Part shown: positions 52,957 through 63,164 of the stretch, piece by piece
Layout: each line of letters starts with the position of its first letter
Numbering within the stretch: the first letter of the stretch is position 1
Assembly: GCF_033898505.1 (NCBI RefSeq)
Contig: NZ_JAXAFK010000001.1
Location: 310,001 to 374,000 of the forward strand
Length of the DNA: 64,000 nucleotides
Direction of reading: 5' to 3'
From: Pectobacterium carotovorum
GTDB taxonomy: Bacteria > Pseudomonadota > Gammaproteobacteria > Enterobacterales > Enterobacteriaceae
The notes under the pieces: generated by a model
The model's input: the letters and a program-made list of their open reading frames with translations, nothing else
Told to the model about the DNA's origin: nothing
Database searches by the model: none
Position numbers and translations under genes: made by a program

Positions 52957-53418
52957 ATGTTGGATAAAATTGATCGCACCCTGCTGAGTATGTTGCAACA
53001 GGATTGCACGCTTTCGCTACAGACGCTGGCCGATGCGGTTAATCTGACATCCACGCCGTGCTGGAAACGTCTAAAGCGTCTTGAAGAAGAAGGTATTATC
53101 CGGGCTCGGGTGGCGCTGTTGGATAATGAGCGTCTGGGATTAGGGCTGACGGCGTTTGTCTTATTGAAGACGCAGCAGCACAACCGCGACTGGTATCAGA
53201 CCTTCACTCGTGTTGTGTCCGATATGCCTGAAGTGCTGGCTTTTTATCGTATGGCTGGCGAATACGATTACCTGATGCAGGTTCAGGTTGCTGATATGAA
53301 AAGCTATGATGATTTCTATAAGCGGCTGGTGAATGGTATTCCCGGGTTGGTCGATGTAACATCTAGCTTTGCTATGGAACGAATCAAACACACCACGGCT
53401 CTGCCTTTATCCCTGTGA
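52957..53418 (+). CDS. decR: DecR, Lrp/AsnC-family regulator of cysteine detoxification
   Basis: 153 residues. N-terminal winged helix ([42 protein letters not shown]) and C-terminal RAM domain ([28 protein letters not shown]). E. coli DecR (YbaO) responds to L-cysteine and turns on a desulfidase operon. Here the likely target is next door, the divergent desulfhydrase-like gene, with two palindromes between them. mdlA follows 78 bases after it. Confidence 0.93.
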   Translation: MLDKIDRTLLSMLQQDCTLSLQTLADAVNLTSTPCWKRLKRLEEEGIIRARVALLDNERLGLGLTAFVLLKTQQHNRDWYQTFTRVVSDMPEVLAFYRMAGEYDYLMQVQVADMKSYDDFYKRLVNGIPGLVDVTSSFAMERIKHTTALPLSL

Positions 53419-53496
53419 TCTATCGTTCATCCGTCTTTTGTATAATCACTTTTCTGAGTCTGTCATGACCCGTCTGGCTATTGGAATGAAAACCGC

Positions 53497-55263
53497 GTGA
53501 GACTGTTTGCTCAACTGAGTTGGTATTTTCGCCGTGAATGGCGGCGCTATCTGGGTGCGATTGCGCTATTGATTGTGATTGCCATTCTGCAATTGCTTCC
53601 TCCTAAACTGGTTGGTGTGATCGTCGATGGCGTGACGCAACACGGTATGTCGATGGCCGAAATGATGAAGTGGATTGGCGTGATGCTGCTGACTGCCGTC
53701 ATGGTCTATCTACTGCGCTACGTGTGGCGCGTGTTCCTGTTCGGTGCTTCATACCAGTTGGCGGTTGAGTTACGGGAGGATTTTTACCGTCAACTGAGTC
53801 GCCAGCACCCGGCGTTTTACCAGCGTCATCGTACCGGCGATCTGATGGCTCGTGCCACTAACGATGTCGATCGCGTGGTCTTTGCCGCTGGGGAAGGTGT
53901 GCTAACGCTGGTCGATTCGATGGTGATGGGCTGTGCGGTGCTGGTTGTCATGTGCACTCAGATTAGCTGGGAACTGACCCTGCTGGCGCTGCTTCCGATG
54001 CCTGTCATGGCGATTTTTATCAAACGCTACGGTACCCAGTTGCATAACCGTTTTAAATCCGCACAGGCCGCGTTTTCTTCGCTTAACGATCAGGCGCAGG
54101 AAAGCTTGACCAGCATTCGCATGATTAAAGCTTTTGGGTTGGAAAACTATCAATCTGCGCGTTTTGCGCAGGTTGCGGCGGATGCAGGGGCCAAAAACAT
54201 GCACGTCGCCCGAGTTGATGCCCGTTTCGACCCCACCATTTATATTGCCGTCGGGCTGTCGAATTTGCTGGCGATTGGCGGGGGCAGTTGGATGGTGATT
54301 AACGGCTCGCTGACGTTAGGTTTGTTGACCAGCTTTGTTATGTATCTGGGATTGATGATATGGCCGATGCTGGCGCTGGCCTGGATGTTTAATATTGTTG
54401 AGCGTGGCAGCGCGGCATATAGCCGTATTCGTCAACTGCTTGCAGAAGAACTCGTGGTGAAAGACGGCGAGGAATCATTGCCTGCCGAGCGGGGCGTGCT
54501 GGAGGTGAATATCTCCGCGTTTCGCTACCCGGATAATACCCGCGATGCCTTACAACACATTCAGTTTACGCTGGCTCCAGGCAATATGTTGGGATTATGT
54601 GGGCCGACGGGGTCGGGGAAAAGCACGCTGCTGGCGTTGATTTTGCGTCATTTCGATACCCAATCGGGAGAGATTCGTTATCACGATCGTCCATTGAATG
54701 CTATTCGGCTGGATGAACTACGGAGCCGTTTTGCCGTTGTCGGGCAAATGCCTTTCTTGTTTTCGGACACGGTGGCGCAGAACATCGCACTGGGTCGACC
54801 TGATGCGACGCAACAAGAGATTGAACAAGCTGCGCGGCTTGCCAGCGTTCATGACGATATTCTGCGTTTGCCTCAGGGCTACCAGACTGAGGTTGGTGAG
54901 CGCGGAGTGATGTTATCTGGCGGTCAAAAACAGCGGATCGCGATTGCCCGTGCGCTGCTGCTGGATGCTGAAATTCTGGTGCTGGACGATGCGCTATCGG
55001 CGGTGGATGGGCGAACGGAGCACCAGATTTTGCAGAATCTTAAAACATGGGGCGAAAAACGGACGTTGATCATCAGCGCGCATCGCCTGTCAGCCCTCAC
55101 TGAAGCGAATGAAATCGTGGTGTTGCAGCAAGGACAAACGGTGCAGCGTGGCACACACCGGACGCTGGCGGCAGAACCCGGCTGGTATCGGGATATGCAC
55201 CGCTATCAACAGCTGGAGGCGGCGCTGGATGATGTACCGCTGGTGGAAGGAACGAAAAAATGA
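53497..55263 (+). CDS. mdlA: MdlA, ABC exporter half-transporter
   Basis: 588 residues with a GTG start. Six-helix ABC membrane domain (about 10-310) then an ATPase with Walker [12 protein letters not shown]-loop [11 protein letters not shown], signature MLSGGQKQR, Walker [11 protein letters not shown] and H-loop ISAHR. It pairs with MdlB; the substrate is not established (multidrug-like or lipid). The stop overlaps the mdlB start by 4 bases (ATGA). Confidence 0.95.
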   Translation: MRLFAQLSWYFRREWRRYLGAIALLIVIAILQLLPPKLVGVIVDGVTQHGMSMAEMMKWIGVMLLTAVMVYLLRYVWRVFLFGASYQLAVELREDFYRQLSRQHPAFYQRHRTGDLMARATNDVDRVVFAAGEGVLTLVDSMVMGCAVLVVMCTQISWELTLLALLPMPVMAIFIKRYGTQLHNRFKSAQAAFSSLNDQAQESLTSIRMIKAFGLENYQSARFAQVAADAGAKNMHVARVDARFDPTIYIAVGLSNLLAIGGGSWMVINGSLTLGLLTSFVMYLGLMIWPMLALAWMFNIVERGSAAYSRIRQLLAEELVVKDGEESLPAERGVLEVNISAFRYPDNTRDALQHIQFTLAPGNMLGLCGPTGSGKSTLLALILRHFDTQSGEIRYHDRPLNAIRLDELRSRFAVVGQMPFLFSDTVAQNIALGRPDATQQEIEQAARLASVHDDILRLPQGYQTEVGERGVMLSGGQKQRIAIARALLLDAEILVLDDALSAVDGRTEHQILQNLKTWGEKRTLIISAHRLSALTEANEIVVLQQGQTVQRGTHRTLAAEPGWYRDMHRYQQLEAALDDVPLVEGTKK

Positions 55264-57035
55264 ATAGCCCTCAACAGTTTTGGCCAACCCTGAAACGCCT
55301 GTTGGCCTATGGTTCACCCTGGCGAAAACCGCTGATGTTAGGTGTCGTGATGTTGTGGGTTGCTGCTGCCGCAGAAGTTTCTGGGCCTATATTGGTGAGT
55401 TATTTTATTGATGATCTGGTGGCCAAAGGCGAATTCCCGCTGGCGATTGCGGCGGGTCTGGCGATGGCCTACATCCTGCTGCAAGTTCTGGCGGCACTGC
55501 TGCACTATTTTCAGACGCTGTTGTTTAACCGCGTAGCGGTCGGTGTCGTTCAGCAACTGCGCATTGATGTAATGGATGCGGCTTTGCGCCAGCCACTGAG
55601 CACATTCGATACGCAACCCGTTGGGCAACTGATTTCACGCGTCACCAATGACACCGAGGTCGTTAAAGATCTGTACGTCATGGTGGTGTCAACGGTATTA
55701 CGCAGTGCGGCGCTGGTTGGTGCGATGCTGGTGGCGATGTTCAGCCTGAGCTGGCAGATGGCGCTGATTGCGCTGATGATTTTCCCTGCGGTCGCGGTGG
55801 TCATGGCGCTGTACCATCGTTTCAGTACGCCGATTGTACGCAAGGTGCGAAGCTATCTGGCCGACATTAATGATGGTTTCAACGAAGTGATTAATGGCAT
55901 GGGCGTCATTCAGCAGTTTCGCCAGCAGGCCCGCTTTGGCAAGAAACTGGGGGCCTCCAGCCACGCGCATTATGAAGCCCGAATGAAGGCGTTGCGTCTG
56001 GAAGGTTTTCTGTTGCGACCGCTGCTGAGCTTATTTGCCGCGATGGTGCTGTGTGGTTTGTTGATGCAATTTGGTTTCAGCTCGATAGGGTCGGTTGGCG
56101 TCGGGGTCTTGTATGCGTTTATCAACTATTTGGGCCGTCTGAATGAACCGTTGATTGAACTGACAACACAGCAGTCCATGTTACAGCAGGCTGTCGTTGC
56201 CGGTGAGCGCATCTTTGAACTGATGGATGGTACAAAGCAGGGCTATGGCGATGATGAACGTCCGCTGGCTACCGGGCGCGTCGATATTGACGATGTCTCT
56301 TTCTCGTATGGCACGGAAAAGCGCGTACTACAGCATATTTCTCTGACGATACCAGAGCGCGGGTTCGTCGCGCTGGTCGGGCATACGGGCAGCGGAAAAA
56401 GTACTCTGGCCAGTTTGCTGATGGGGTATTACACGCCGGATGAAGGAGAGATTCGGCTTGATGGTCGGCCGCTCTCTACACTCTCTCATGCGGTATTGCG
56501 CCAAAATGTGGCAATGGTGCAGCAGGATCCGGTTGTGCTGGCGGAGTCCATGTTCGTGAACGTGACGCTGGGGCGCGATATCAGCGAAGAGGCTGTCTGG
56601 CGCGTGTTGGAGGTCGTTCAGCTTGCTGAACTGGTGCGGACTTTCCCGGAAGGATTGCATACGCGCGTTGGTGAGCAGGGGAATAACCTGTCTACCGGGC
56701 AAAAGCAGCTGTTGGCGATAGCGCGGGTACTGGTGCAAACGCCTAAAATCCTGATTCTCGATGAAGCGACGGCGAATATTGACTCGGGCACGGAGCAAGC
56801 GGTGCAAAAGGCGTTGCGTATCATCAGGGAACAGACAACCTTGATTATCATCGCGCACCGACTTTCCACCATCGTTGAAGCCGACACGATCATGGTGCTC
56901 CATCATGGGCAAACCGTCGAACGGGGAACGCATGAGCAGCTGCTGCAACAGCAGGGGCGCTATTATCAGATGTATCAATTGCAGCTGGCTGGAGAGGATC
57001 TTGCTGCCACCAGCACCGAGCCTTGCATTGTCTGA
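55260..57035 (+). CDS. mdlB: MdlB, ABC exporter half-transporter
   Basis: 591 residues, partner of MdlA. Six membrane helices (about 20-310), then Walker [10 protein letters not shown], signature [10 protein letters not shown] (T in place of the usual second G, so LSTGQ instead of LSGGQ, the pattern I also expect of the family), Walker [11 protein letters not shown] and H-loop IIAHR. The asymmetric signatures of MdlA and MdlB suggest unequal nucleotide sites. Nothing else in the operon. Confidence 0.95.
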   Translation: MNSPQQFWPTLKRLLAYGSPWRKPLMLGVVMLWVAAAAEVSGPILVSYFIDDLVAKGEFPLAIAAGLAMAYILLQVLAALLHYFQTLLFNRVAVGVVQQLRIDVMDAALRQPLSTFDTQPVGQLISRVTNDTEVVKDLYVMVVSTVLRSAALVGAMLVAMFSLSWQMALIALMIFPAVAVVMALYHRFSTPIVRKVRSYLADINDGFNEVINGMGVIQQFRQQARFGKKLGASSHAHYEARMKALRLEGFLLRPLLSLFAAMVLCGLLMQFGFSSIGSVGVGVLYAFINYLGRLNEPLIELTTQQSMLQQAVVAGERIFELMDGTKQGYGDDERPLATGRVDIDDVSFSYGTEKRVLQHISLTIPERGFVALVGHTGSGKSTLASLLMGYYTPDEGEIRLDGRPLSTLSHAVLRQNVAMVQQDPVVLAESMFVNVTLGRDISEEAVWRVLEVVQLAELVRTFPEGLHTRVGEQGNNLSTGQKQLLAIARVLVQTPKILILDEATANIDSGTEQAVQKALRIIREQTTLIIIAHRLSTIVEADTIMVLHHGQTVERGTHEQLLQQQGRYYQMYQLQLAGEDLAATSTEPCIV

Positions 57036-57057
57036 CTCGATTAGCCGTTATTCTGTG

Positions 57058-57095
57058 GTCTGCACCGCCTTGAGTGGTGCAGACTGACAGTCTGC
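57058..57095 (+). other. Two overlapping, mutually exclusive hairpins after mdlB
   Basis: GTCTGCACC (57058-57066) pairs with GGTGCAGAC (57076-57084), or GCAGACT (57079-57085) pairs with AGTCTGC (57089-57095). Both stems are perfect and share 57079-57084. There is no T tract. It may end mdlAB transcripts or act in their 3' ends. Confidence 0.5.
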
Positions 57096-57167
57096 TCACG
57101 GCTTCGCACCATCAGTAAGCATCGTGATTCCGGTTTTTACCCGCACTGCACTGAAAACACCCCTTGC

Positions 57168-57182
57168 GCACTAAAATAGTGC
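57168..57182 (+). promoter_or_regulatory. NtrC-binding site upstream of glnK
   Basis: GCACTAAAATAGTGC is a perfect palindrome of the NtrC class (GCAC, 7 bases, GTGC), about 110 bases upstream of the sigma-54 promoter, a usual enhancer distance. Confidence 0.8.
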
Positions 57183-57290
57183 AATTATTGCCCAGATCTT
57201 CCTGCATTTCTTTCCCGTTGTGTTGGCTTTTTGTCCTTTCTCATCTTTAAACACGTTCTCTTTCCTGATTTATGCCAGATAAATCATTTA

Positions 57291-57306
57291 TGGCACACCC
57301 TTTGCT
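57291..57306 (+). promoter_or_regulatory. Sigma-54 promoter of glnK-amtB
   Basis: TGGCACACCCTTTGC is a perfect match to TGGCAC-N5-TTGC, with GG and GC ten bases apart. It lies 90 bases before glnK. With the NtrC box it gives nitrogen-limitation control. Confidence 0.9.
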
Positions 57307-57394
57307 TTAGTCATGACGTAGACCTACTTCATAGAGCGCGTAATCGAACAAGTGACGGGCGAAAGCCTGAACGTAATGGCTAGGGGGAAGATAA

Positions 57395-57733
57395 ATGAAA
57401 CTGGTTACTGTGGTGATAAAACCATTCAAGCTGGAAGATGTACGTGAAGCGTTATCTTCTGTCGGCATCCAGGGGCTCACCGTCACTGAGGTGAAAGGAT
57501 TTGGTCGTCAGAAAGGGCACGCGGAACTATACCGTGGTGCAGAATACAGCGTTAACTTTTTACCCAAGGTAAAAATTGATATCGCGATTGCAGACGACCA
57601 ACTGGACGAAGTGATCGATGTTATCAGTAAAGCCGCGTACACCGGAAAAATTGGTGATGGCAAAATTTTTGTCGCCGAGCTGCAAAGGGTTATCCGTATT
57701 CGTACGGGTGAAACTGACGAAGCCGCACTTTAA
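57395..57733 (+). CDS. glnK: GlnK, PII nitrogen signalling protein
   Basis: 112 residues. T-loop with the uridylylation site Y51 in ELYRGAEYSVNFLPK, and the C-terminal signature TGKIGDGKIFV. It binds 2-oxoglutarate and ATP/ADP and blocks AmtB when nitrogen is plentiful. Co-transcribed with amtB, 33-39 bases downstream. Confidence 0.98.
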   Translation: MKLVTVVIKPFKLEDVREALSSVGIQGLTVTEVKGFGRQKGHAELYRGAEYSVNFLPKVKIDIAIADDQLDEVIDVISKAAYTGKIGDGKIFVAELQRVIRIRTGETDEAAL

Positions 57734-57772
57734 CAACACCTAGCGTAGATACGTAAATAGGGATGGATGAAA

Positions 57773-59059
57773 ATGAAAAAACGACTCTCTTCATTAGGTC
57801 TCGGTGTGGCGGCATTACTCCCGTCCTGGGCAATGGCTGCAACACCGACGATTGATAAAGCGGATAACGCTTTTATTATGATTTGTACCGCGCTGGTACT
57901 CTTTATGACTATACCGGGCATTGCACTGTTTTATGGCGGCCTGATTCGTTCTAAGAACGTTCTGTCCATGATGACGCAGGTGAGTGTAACGTTCGCGATG
58001 GTTTGTATCCTGTGGGTGGTTTACGGATATAGCCTGGCTTTCAGCGAAGGTAACGCCTTCTTCGGTGGCTTCAGCACGTTTATGCTGAAAGGCATCGGAA
58101 TTGAGTCCATTAGCGGCACCTTCTATCAGTTTGTGCACGTGGCGTATCAGGCTTCTTTTGCCTGTATCACTGTCGCGCTGATTGTTGGGGCGATTGCTGA
58201 GCGTATCCGTTTCTCTGCTGTGCTGATTTTCGTTGCTCTGTGGCTGACGTTCTCCTACCTACCGATGACGCACATGGTATGGGGCGGCGGTTATCTGGCT
58301 GCGGATGGCGCGCTGGACTTCGCTGGTGGTACGGTGGTTCACATCAACGCGGCGGTCGCTGGGTTGGTTGGTGCTTACCTGTTGGGCAAACGTGCTGGTT
58401 TTGGCAAAGAAGCCTTCAAACCGCATAACCTGCCGATGGTATTTATCGGTACAGCGATTCTGTACATCGGCTGGTTTGGCTTCAATGCCGGCTCCGCCGG
58501 TGCCGCGAATGGTATTGCTGCTCTGGCTTTCCTGAACACGGTTGTTGCTACTGCCGCTGCGATTCTGGCATGGGTTGGCGGTGAGTGGATGGTACGTGGT
58601 AAGCCATCTCTGCTGGGCGCGTGCTCTGGCTGTATCGCCGGTCTGGTGGCAATCACGCCAGCGGCGGGTACCGTTGGTGTGGGTGGCGCACTGATTATCG
58701 GTCTGGCTGGCGGCGTTGCAGGTCTGTGGGGCGTAACCGTACTGAAAAGATGGCTGCGTGTGGATGACCCGTGTGATGTGTTCGGTGTTCACGGCGTGTG
58801 TGGTATCGTTGGCTGTATCCTGACTGGCGTATTCTCTTCGGCTTCGCTGGGCGGTGTTGGCTATGCAGAAGGCGTGACGATGGCGCATCAGGTTTGGGTT
58901 CAGTTGTTCAGCGTCATTGTTTGTCTGGTGTGGTCCGGCGTAGTGGCATTCGTCGCCTTCAAAGTGGCGGATATGATTGTCGGCCTGCGTGTACCTGAAG
59001 ATCAAGAGCGCGAAGGTCTGGACGTCAACAGCCATGGCGAGAGCGCTTACAACCAATAA
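57773..59059 (+). CDS. amtB: AmtB, ammonium channel
   Basis: 428 residues from the ATG at 57773 (an ATG two codons earlier is also possible). A signal peptide (about 1-21, LSSLGLGVAALLPSWAMA) precedes 11 helices. Pore residues: D and first H in GALDFAGGTVVHINAAVAG and second H in FGVHGVCGIVG. It conducts NH3/NH4+ and is shut by GlnK. The C-terminal tail ends GESAYNQ, and the stop is followed by a shifted copy of the last 20 bases. Confidence 0.97.
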   Translation: MKKRLSSLGLGVAALLPSWAMAATPTIDKADNAFIMICTALVLFMTIPGIALFYGGLIRSKNVLSMMTQVSVTFAMVCILWVVYGYSLAFSEGNAFFGGFSTFMLKGIGIESISGTFYQFVHVAYQASFACITVALIVGAIAERIRFSAVLIFVALWLTFSYLPMTHMVWGGGYLAADGALDFAGGTVVHINAAVAGLVGAYLLGKRAGFGKEAFKPHNLPMVFIGTAILYIGWFGFNAGSAGAANGIAALAFLNTVVATAAAILAWVGGEWMVRGKPSLLGACSGCIAGLVAITPAAGTVGVGGALIIGLAGGVAGLWGVTVLKRWLRVDDPCDVFGVHGVCGIVGCILTGVFSSASLGGVGYAEGVTMAHQVWVQLFSVIVCLVWSGVVAFVAFKVADMIVGLRVPEDQEREGLDVNSHGESAYNQ

Positions 59060-59098
59060 GAGCGCTTACATCAATCAGTAAGAATACTCAAATACAGT

Positions 59099-59133
59099 AA
59101 ACAGGCGTGGGGGAAACTCCACGCCTGTTTTAT
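59099..59133 (+). terminator. Terminator of glnK-amtB
   Basis: AAACAGGCGTGG and CCACGCCTGTTT, perfect 12-base arms, then TTATT. Confidence 0.93.
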
Positions 59134-59198
59134 TACCCGTCTTAAACCATCTCCTTTGGCGGTGGTTTTTTTACTTTACGCGGCTGCCGTAAGGTTTA

Positions 59199-60059
59199 TT
59201 ACTGGCGGCGGCGCATGACGCCTTCCTGCACGCTGGATGCAACCAGCACGCCTTCCCGAGTATAGAATTGCCCACGAACGAAGCCACGAGCACCGGATGC
59301 GGATGTACTTTCCACGGTGTATAACAGCCAGTCGTCTAACCGGAAATCACGGTGGAACCACATCGAGTGATCGATTGTGGCGACCTGCATACCCGGTTCT
59401 AAAAAGCCAACGCCATGAGGCTGTAAAGCCGTGAGTAGGAAATTGCAGTCAGACGTATAGCCAAGCAGGTATTGGTGAATACGCTTATCGTCCGGCAGAG
59501 GGCCGCTGGCACGGCACCAGACGTGCCGCACTGGTTCGTCGACTTCACCTTTCAGTGGGTTATGGAATTTAACCGGGCGCATCTCAATCGGGCTGGCCTG
59601 AATAAACTTATCGCGAAAGCGGGGCGGCAGGAGGTGCTGCATGTCTTGCGCGATTTCCTGCTCGGATTTCAGATCCTCTGGCGGGGCGACATCTGGCATC
59701 ACATTCTGGTGTTCAAATCCTTCTTCATGGCTTTGGAATGAAGCCGTCATATAAAAAATAGGGCGACCATTCTGGATGGCACTGACGCGTCTGGCGCTGA
59801 AACTGTTGCCATCGCGCAGGTTTTCAACGTCATAAATAATCGGTTTTTGGCTGTCGCCGGGCAGCAAAAAGTAGCTGTGGAAAGAGTGAATGTTACGCTC
59901 GACGGGAACGGTCTGTTTGGCAGCTGACATGGCCTGACCGACGACTTGCCCGCCAAAGACCTGGCGCAGCCCCAAATCATCGCTTTGTCCGCGAAATAGC
60001 CCTTCTTCGAGCTTCTCTAAATGCAGGAGGTCGAGAAGGTGTTGTAGTGGTTGACTCAT
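59199..60059 (-). CDS. tesB: TesB, acyl-CoA thioesterase II
   Basis: 286 residues, double hot-dog thioesterase. [16 protein letters not shown] in the first hot-dog and [21 protein letters not shown] in the second, with the catalytic D in the latter; the Q near the C-terminus lies in GQFYTREG. It hydrolyses medium- to long-chain acyl-CoAs. The gene faces amtB and its promoter is divergent from ybaY. Confidence 0.97.
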   Translation of the reverse strand: MSQPLQHLLDLLHLEKLEEGLFRGQSDDLGLRQVFGGQVVGQAMSAAKQTVPVERNIHSFHSYFLLPGDSQKPIIYDVENLRDGNSFSARRVSAIQNGRPIFYMTASFQSHEEGFEHQNVMPDVAPPEDLKSEQEIAQDMQHLLPPRFRDKFIQASPIEMRPVKFHNPLKGEVDEPVRHVWCRASGPLPDDKRIHQYLLGYTSDCNFLLTALQPHGVGFLEPGMQVATIDHSMWFHRDFRLDDWLLYTVESTSASGARGFVRGQFYTREGVLVASSVQEGVMRRRQ

Positions 60060-60271
60060 GGTATCGGCCCCAATGGATGAGAATGGCGAGTTATCTGTTT
60101 GTTTTCTAAGGTGTAAAATATCTTGTTGTGGCTTTTTACTACAATAAATATGCGGCTTTCAGGAAAATATCAGAATTTTGCACCATCATTATTGTGTTGG
60201 GTGAATCATACTATTTATGAGTGCCGGTTTTAGATACCGGTAGTCTGACAATAATAAAGGAGACTGACCGA

Positions 60272-60853
60272 ATGAAATTATGGCATATCTTAGGCGGTAT
60301 CACGTTATCGATGACTCTGGCTGCATGTGCACAGAGGAGTGATTATGGCGTTTCTCCTCAAACTGGCGCACCTGTCACCAGTGCTTCTTCACAGCGCCCG
60401 GCTGTTGCGATGCCGGCGGTAACCGGTACTGTGAATATTCGTCAGCGTATTGCACTCCCTCACAACGCCGTGTTAACCGTTACGGTGTCTGATGCATCGC
60501 TGGCAGATGCGCCTTCAAAAGTCATTACTCAGCGCGTGACGCGAACAGAAGGAAAGCAGGCACCTTTCCAATTTGAGTTACCGTATAACCCGGCTGATAT
60601 TCAGCCCAACGCACGTATCTTACTCAGTGCAGCAATTGCAATCGATAATCGCATCGTGATGGTGACGGAGAACGTCTTGCCGGTCATCAGCAACGGGGTA
60701 AATAATGCCGACTTGGTGCTAGTCCCTGTCGCTTCTGTTCCTTTACCCGCTAAGAATCAGGGATCAATGATATCCAACCCGGCGAATCAGGCCCCTCATA
60801 TGCTTCAGGGGCAGCCTGCTACGTCATCTATGGCACCACAGACAACCTGGTAG
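60272..60853 (+). CDS. ybaY: YbaY family lipoprotein
   Basis: 193 residues from MKLWHILGGITLSMTLAACAQ: signal peptide with lipobox LAAC (C19). The mature part has a type-III secretion-pilotin-like beta domain (VTGTVNIRQRIALPHNAVLTVTVSDASLADAP). An extended QGQPATSSMAPQTTW tail is present. GGAG lies 8 bases upstream; 17 codons of open frame earlier are not used. Function unknown; outer-membrane by family. Confidence 0.92.
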   Translation: MKLWHILGGITLSMTLAACAQRSDYGVSPQTGAPVTSASSQRPAVAMPAVTGTVNIRQRIALPHNAVLTVTVSDASLADAPSKVITQRVTRTEGKQAPFQFELPYNPADIQPNARILLSAAIAIDNRIVMVTENVLPVISNGVNNADLVLVPVASVPLPAKNQGSMISNPANQAPHMLQGQPATSSMAPQTTW

Positions 60854-60872
60854 TTCATCTGGATACGCGCCG

Positions 60873-61193
60873 TTATGGCGCGTATTGCCAGCGGTATTTT
60901 GCAAGGTCAATCTTTCCCTGACGATTGAAAATAATTCCCTCTGCTTGCAGCGCTGACTTCTGGCGCACATAGTCTCCACCGACCAGCGATATTTCGCCTT
61001 TACGATTTATTACCCGATGCCAGGGGAGTTTGCTGTCCTTCGGCAGACGTTTTAATACTCCTCCTACTTGCCTTGATGCTCTGGGGGAGTCGGCAAGCTG
61101 AGCGATGTCGCCATAGGTCGCTATTTTTCCGTAAGGAATGGCTGCGACGATTTGAAAAACGCGTTGGCGGAAATTATCGTTTTCTTCTGACAT
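60873..61193 (-). CDS. YbaZ, alkyltransferase-like protein (ATL)
   Basis: 106 residues of the MGMT family but with PWHRV instead of the reactive PCHRV, so the methyl acceptor Cys is replaced by Trp. Such ATL proteins bind O6-alkylguanine and flag it for nucleotide excision repair. RASRQVGGVLKRLP holds the arginine finger. It ends 20 bases from ybaY, converging. Confidence 0.95.
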   Translation of the reverse strand: MSEENDNFRQRVFQIVAAIPYGKIATYGDIAQLADSPRASRQVGGVLKRLPKDSKLPWHRVINRKGEISLVGGDYVRQKSALQAEGIIFNRQGKIDLAKYRWQYAP

Positions 61194-61369
61194 CAGCGGA
61201 TGTTCCTGCTGTTCCTAAACCGATTGGGTACCATAGTGGCACAGTGGGGTGGGTAAGAAAACAACGGTTAGTCTGTGTTAGCTTGCAATTGCTTATCCCA
61301 TCGCCGATAATGCCCACCGCTTTGTGACACGCTGTCGTTATCATGTGCGAGCTGTTATAAAGTCGTCAA

Positions 61370-61483
61370 TGGAGGCCCTGTCGGTTCTCCCGCAACACTA
61401 ACCTGTGGATTCGGTCAGGTCCGGAAGGAAGCAGCCGCAGCAGGAGACGTGTGTGCCGGGATGTAGCTGGCAGGGCCTCCACC
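61370..61483 (+). ncRNA. ffs: 4.5S RNA, signal recognition particle RNA
   Basis: About 114 bases. The tetraloop core is conserved (GGTCAGGTCCGGAAGGAAGC then AGCC...GTGTGCCGGGATGTAGCTGG), and the ends GGAGGCCCTG and CAGGGCCTCC pair. It binds Ffh for co-translational targeting. A TATAAA-like -10 stands just upstream at about 61355. Ends placed by comparison with E. coli, give or take 2 bases. Confidence 0.97.
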
Positions 61484-61870
61484 ATTTCTGCCCCTCTATA
61501 GCCGCTTCATCGCCATTCGCCTTCATCTTCTTCTGTGCGTAAACCCAACGCTTTTTGCCATACGCCAATTTTCTGCCATAAATCTGCTCTCTGGCATACA
61601 TAAGATCTGAACTGCCACTTTCCGTTTTACCATTCTTTGTTTCTCGGAAGGATACGGTGCATCTTTACCTGGTGGGTAATAATTGCGCCAATTATTACCT
61701 CTTCTGTTTTCATCACTGGATATACTATTAGTGACGTTATCGATGCGGTTGTTATAAATGATAAATGGTGGATAAATAAACGTAGAGGTGTGAGGGGAAA
61801 TTCATTTTTACTTAATATTAAAAATACAATTTGTTACAAGTCTTACTCAATTAATACGTTAAAAAGATAA
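61484..61870. other. AT-rich region between ffs and hha, no gene supported
   Basis: About 390 bases, clearly more AT-rich than the flanks. A 77-codon open frame (61637-61870, plus) has a hydrophobic stretch but no ribosome site and no family resemblance; I do not call it. Such a tract may be a target for H-NS/Hha silencing. Confidence 0.4.
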
Positions 61871-61871
61871 T

Positions 61872-61900
61872 AAAAACAAAGGCCGATAATATTATCGGCG
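61872..61900 (-). terminator. Terminator of tomB-hha
   Basis: GCCGATAATATTATCGGC (61882-61899) is a perfect 18-base palindrome, followed on the minus strand by CTTTGTTTTTATT, 43 bases after the hha stop. Confidence 0.85.
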
Positions 61901-61942
61901 CAGTGTATTTAATGTCAGTTTTTGTATACGTTTCGTTGGGAA

Positions 61943-62146
61943 TTAACGGACGTATCGCCATACCGCCGTAGGCACTTTGTCATAGAGTTTGTTCATCGTC
62001 AGTTCTGCCAGACGATGATCGGCTGCGGAAAAGAACATCTCCAGTTCATCATTGGAGAGTTCATACTTGTTTTTTTCAATAACGCGTTCGAGGGTGTCAA
62101 TGGTTGTGCATTTACGCAAACGCATCAAATAGTCGATTTTTTTCAT
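61943..62146 (-). CDS. hha: Hha/YmoA family nucleoid modulator
   Basis: 67 residues, the YmoA length, as opposed to 72 for E. coli Hha. [20 protein letters not shown], then [36 protein letters not shown], are the family signature. It binds H-NS oligomers and modulates virulence and horizontally acquired genes. With tomB it forms a pair that acts as a toxin and antitoxin by some reports. 53 bases separate the two. Confidence 0.96.
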   Translation of the reverse strand: MKKIDYLMRLRKCTTIDTLERVIEKNKYELSNDELEMFFSAADHRLAELTMNKLYDKVPTAVWRYVR

Positions 62147-62199
62147 AATGGCCTATGCAAACAGTACCTGGTGGTTAAAAAATATAAATAAATTATTGC

Positions 62200-62568
62200 T
62201 TAAGTTTTAGCAGGCGTACAGACGTTCTCCCCTGAGAACATTCCGAATAATTTTGCTTTGGACTTCTGCCAGCGCCGCAGTTCAGCATCATTAATACCAT
62301 AGTTGCTAAACAAGACGTAAGTATCATCCAAATACTTTTCAACCTGCTCTGAAAGCTCACTTTCGTTAGGGTATTTTATTTTAAATGTGAGAATAAACGT
62401 AGCGATATGCTCAATAAGTTCATTTAATTGGAGATTGATCGCAGATGTTGGATCATTGACCCAGCCGTGACTGCTATCGCCTAACGTTGCTATGCTTTCG
62501 TCACACAGATTCTCACATAAGAATCTGAGTTGGGCAATATCATAATGTTTTGGTGTGTACTCATCCAT
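62200..62568 (-). CDS. tomB: TomB, Hha antagonist (antitoxin-like)
   Basis: 122 residues, acidic. MDEYTPKHYDIAQLRFLCENLCDESI and SSHGWVNDPTSAINLQLNELIEHIATF are the YbaJ/TomB signature. It counters Hha and affects conjugation and biofilm in E. coli. It lies upstream of hha in one operon. Confidence 0.95.
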   Translation of the reverse strand: MDEYTPKHYDIAQLRFLCENLCDESIATLGDSSHGWVNDPTSAINLQLNELIEHIATFILTFKIKYPNESELSEQVEKYLDDTYVLFSNYGINDAELRRWQKSKAKLFGMFSGENVCTPAKT

Positions 62569-63164
62569 ATCAATCCCTCCGTTAAGCCGTTATTCAGTGT
62601 TACTGCGGTTAACACCTGGTAAACAGGTAGACTGATGAAACTTGCAAGATAAAACGTTAACGCTGTTTCGTATTCATGTTGTTACAGACAGAGCATTGAG
62701 CCATTGTGATTTGTTCTGCAATGAATGAGACAACAGAGATGTTTGTACCTCCTACTCTCTACTATGTCGCGAAATAGGGTTGGCGTAAATACCAACCTAT
62801 CATGACTTAACCTTAAGTATAGCTATACCATGTTGGTTACGGTTACGTCATTCTATATATGACTATAGCAAAAGCGCTCGTAAAATTCGCGGATAATAGG
62901 TAAGGTTTTCATCGCTATTTATTTTGATTAATCCTCAGATTTTTTGTTGTAACAATGAGCATAGAATAAACTCGGCTGCTGATTATTTAATTATTTCTAT
63001 CTGAAAATATGAGAAATGGCAGAAGGAATGCGAAGGGATTGTTCAGTAGATAAGGTATGTTGGTGGGGCTTATCTTATTGTTTCAGAAGTTTTTTCATGC
63101 GCGCATCCCGTACAGTCTTGTTAACGTCATAACACAGACTGTATCGGGATGGGGTCGAGAAAGA
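62569..63164. other. 596-base gap upstream of tomB, AT-rich, no gene seen
   Basis: Holds the tomB-hha promoter, a GGTTGG/CCAACC inverted repeat (62778-62797), AT-rich palindromes (TATAGCTATA near 62819) and a long hairpin listed separately. No frame looks coding. Confidence 0.45.
63104..63151. repeat. 48-base near-perfect hairpin after rpmJ2
   Basis: Arms CATCCCGTACAGTCT and AGACTGTATCGGGATG, with one extra T, extend inward as TGTTA and TAACA around ACGTCA. Only two unpaired bases interrupt a stem of about 20 pairs. It lies 13 bases past rpmJ2 on the minus strand, but no T tract follows on either strand. Confidence 0.75.

Noticed and set aside
58259..59056. 265-codon minus-strand frame opposite amtB
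   Set aside because: Same reason: antisense of a membrane protein, no start signal, no domain.
61637..61870. 77-codon plus-strand open frame with a hydrophobic start
   Set aside because: AT-rich region, no ribosome site, no recognisable family, odd composition after residue 40.
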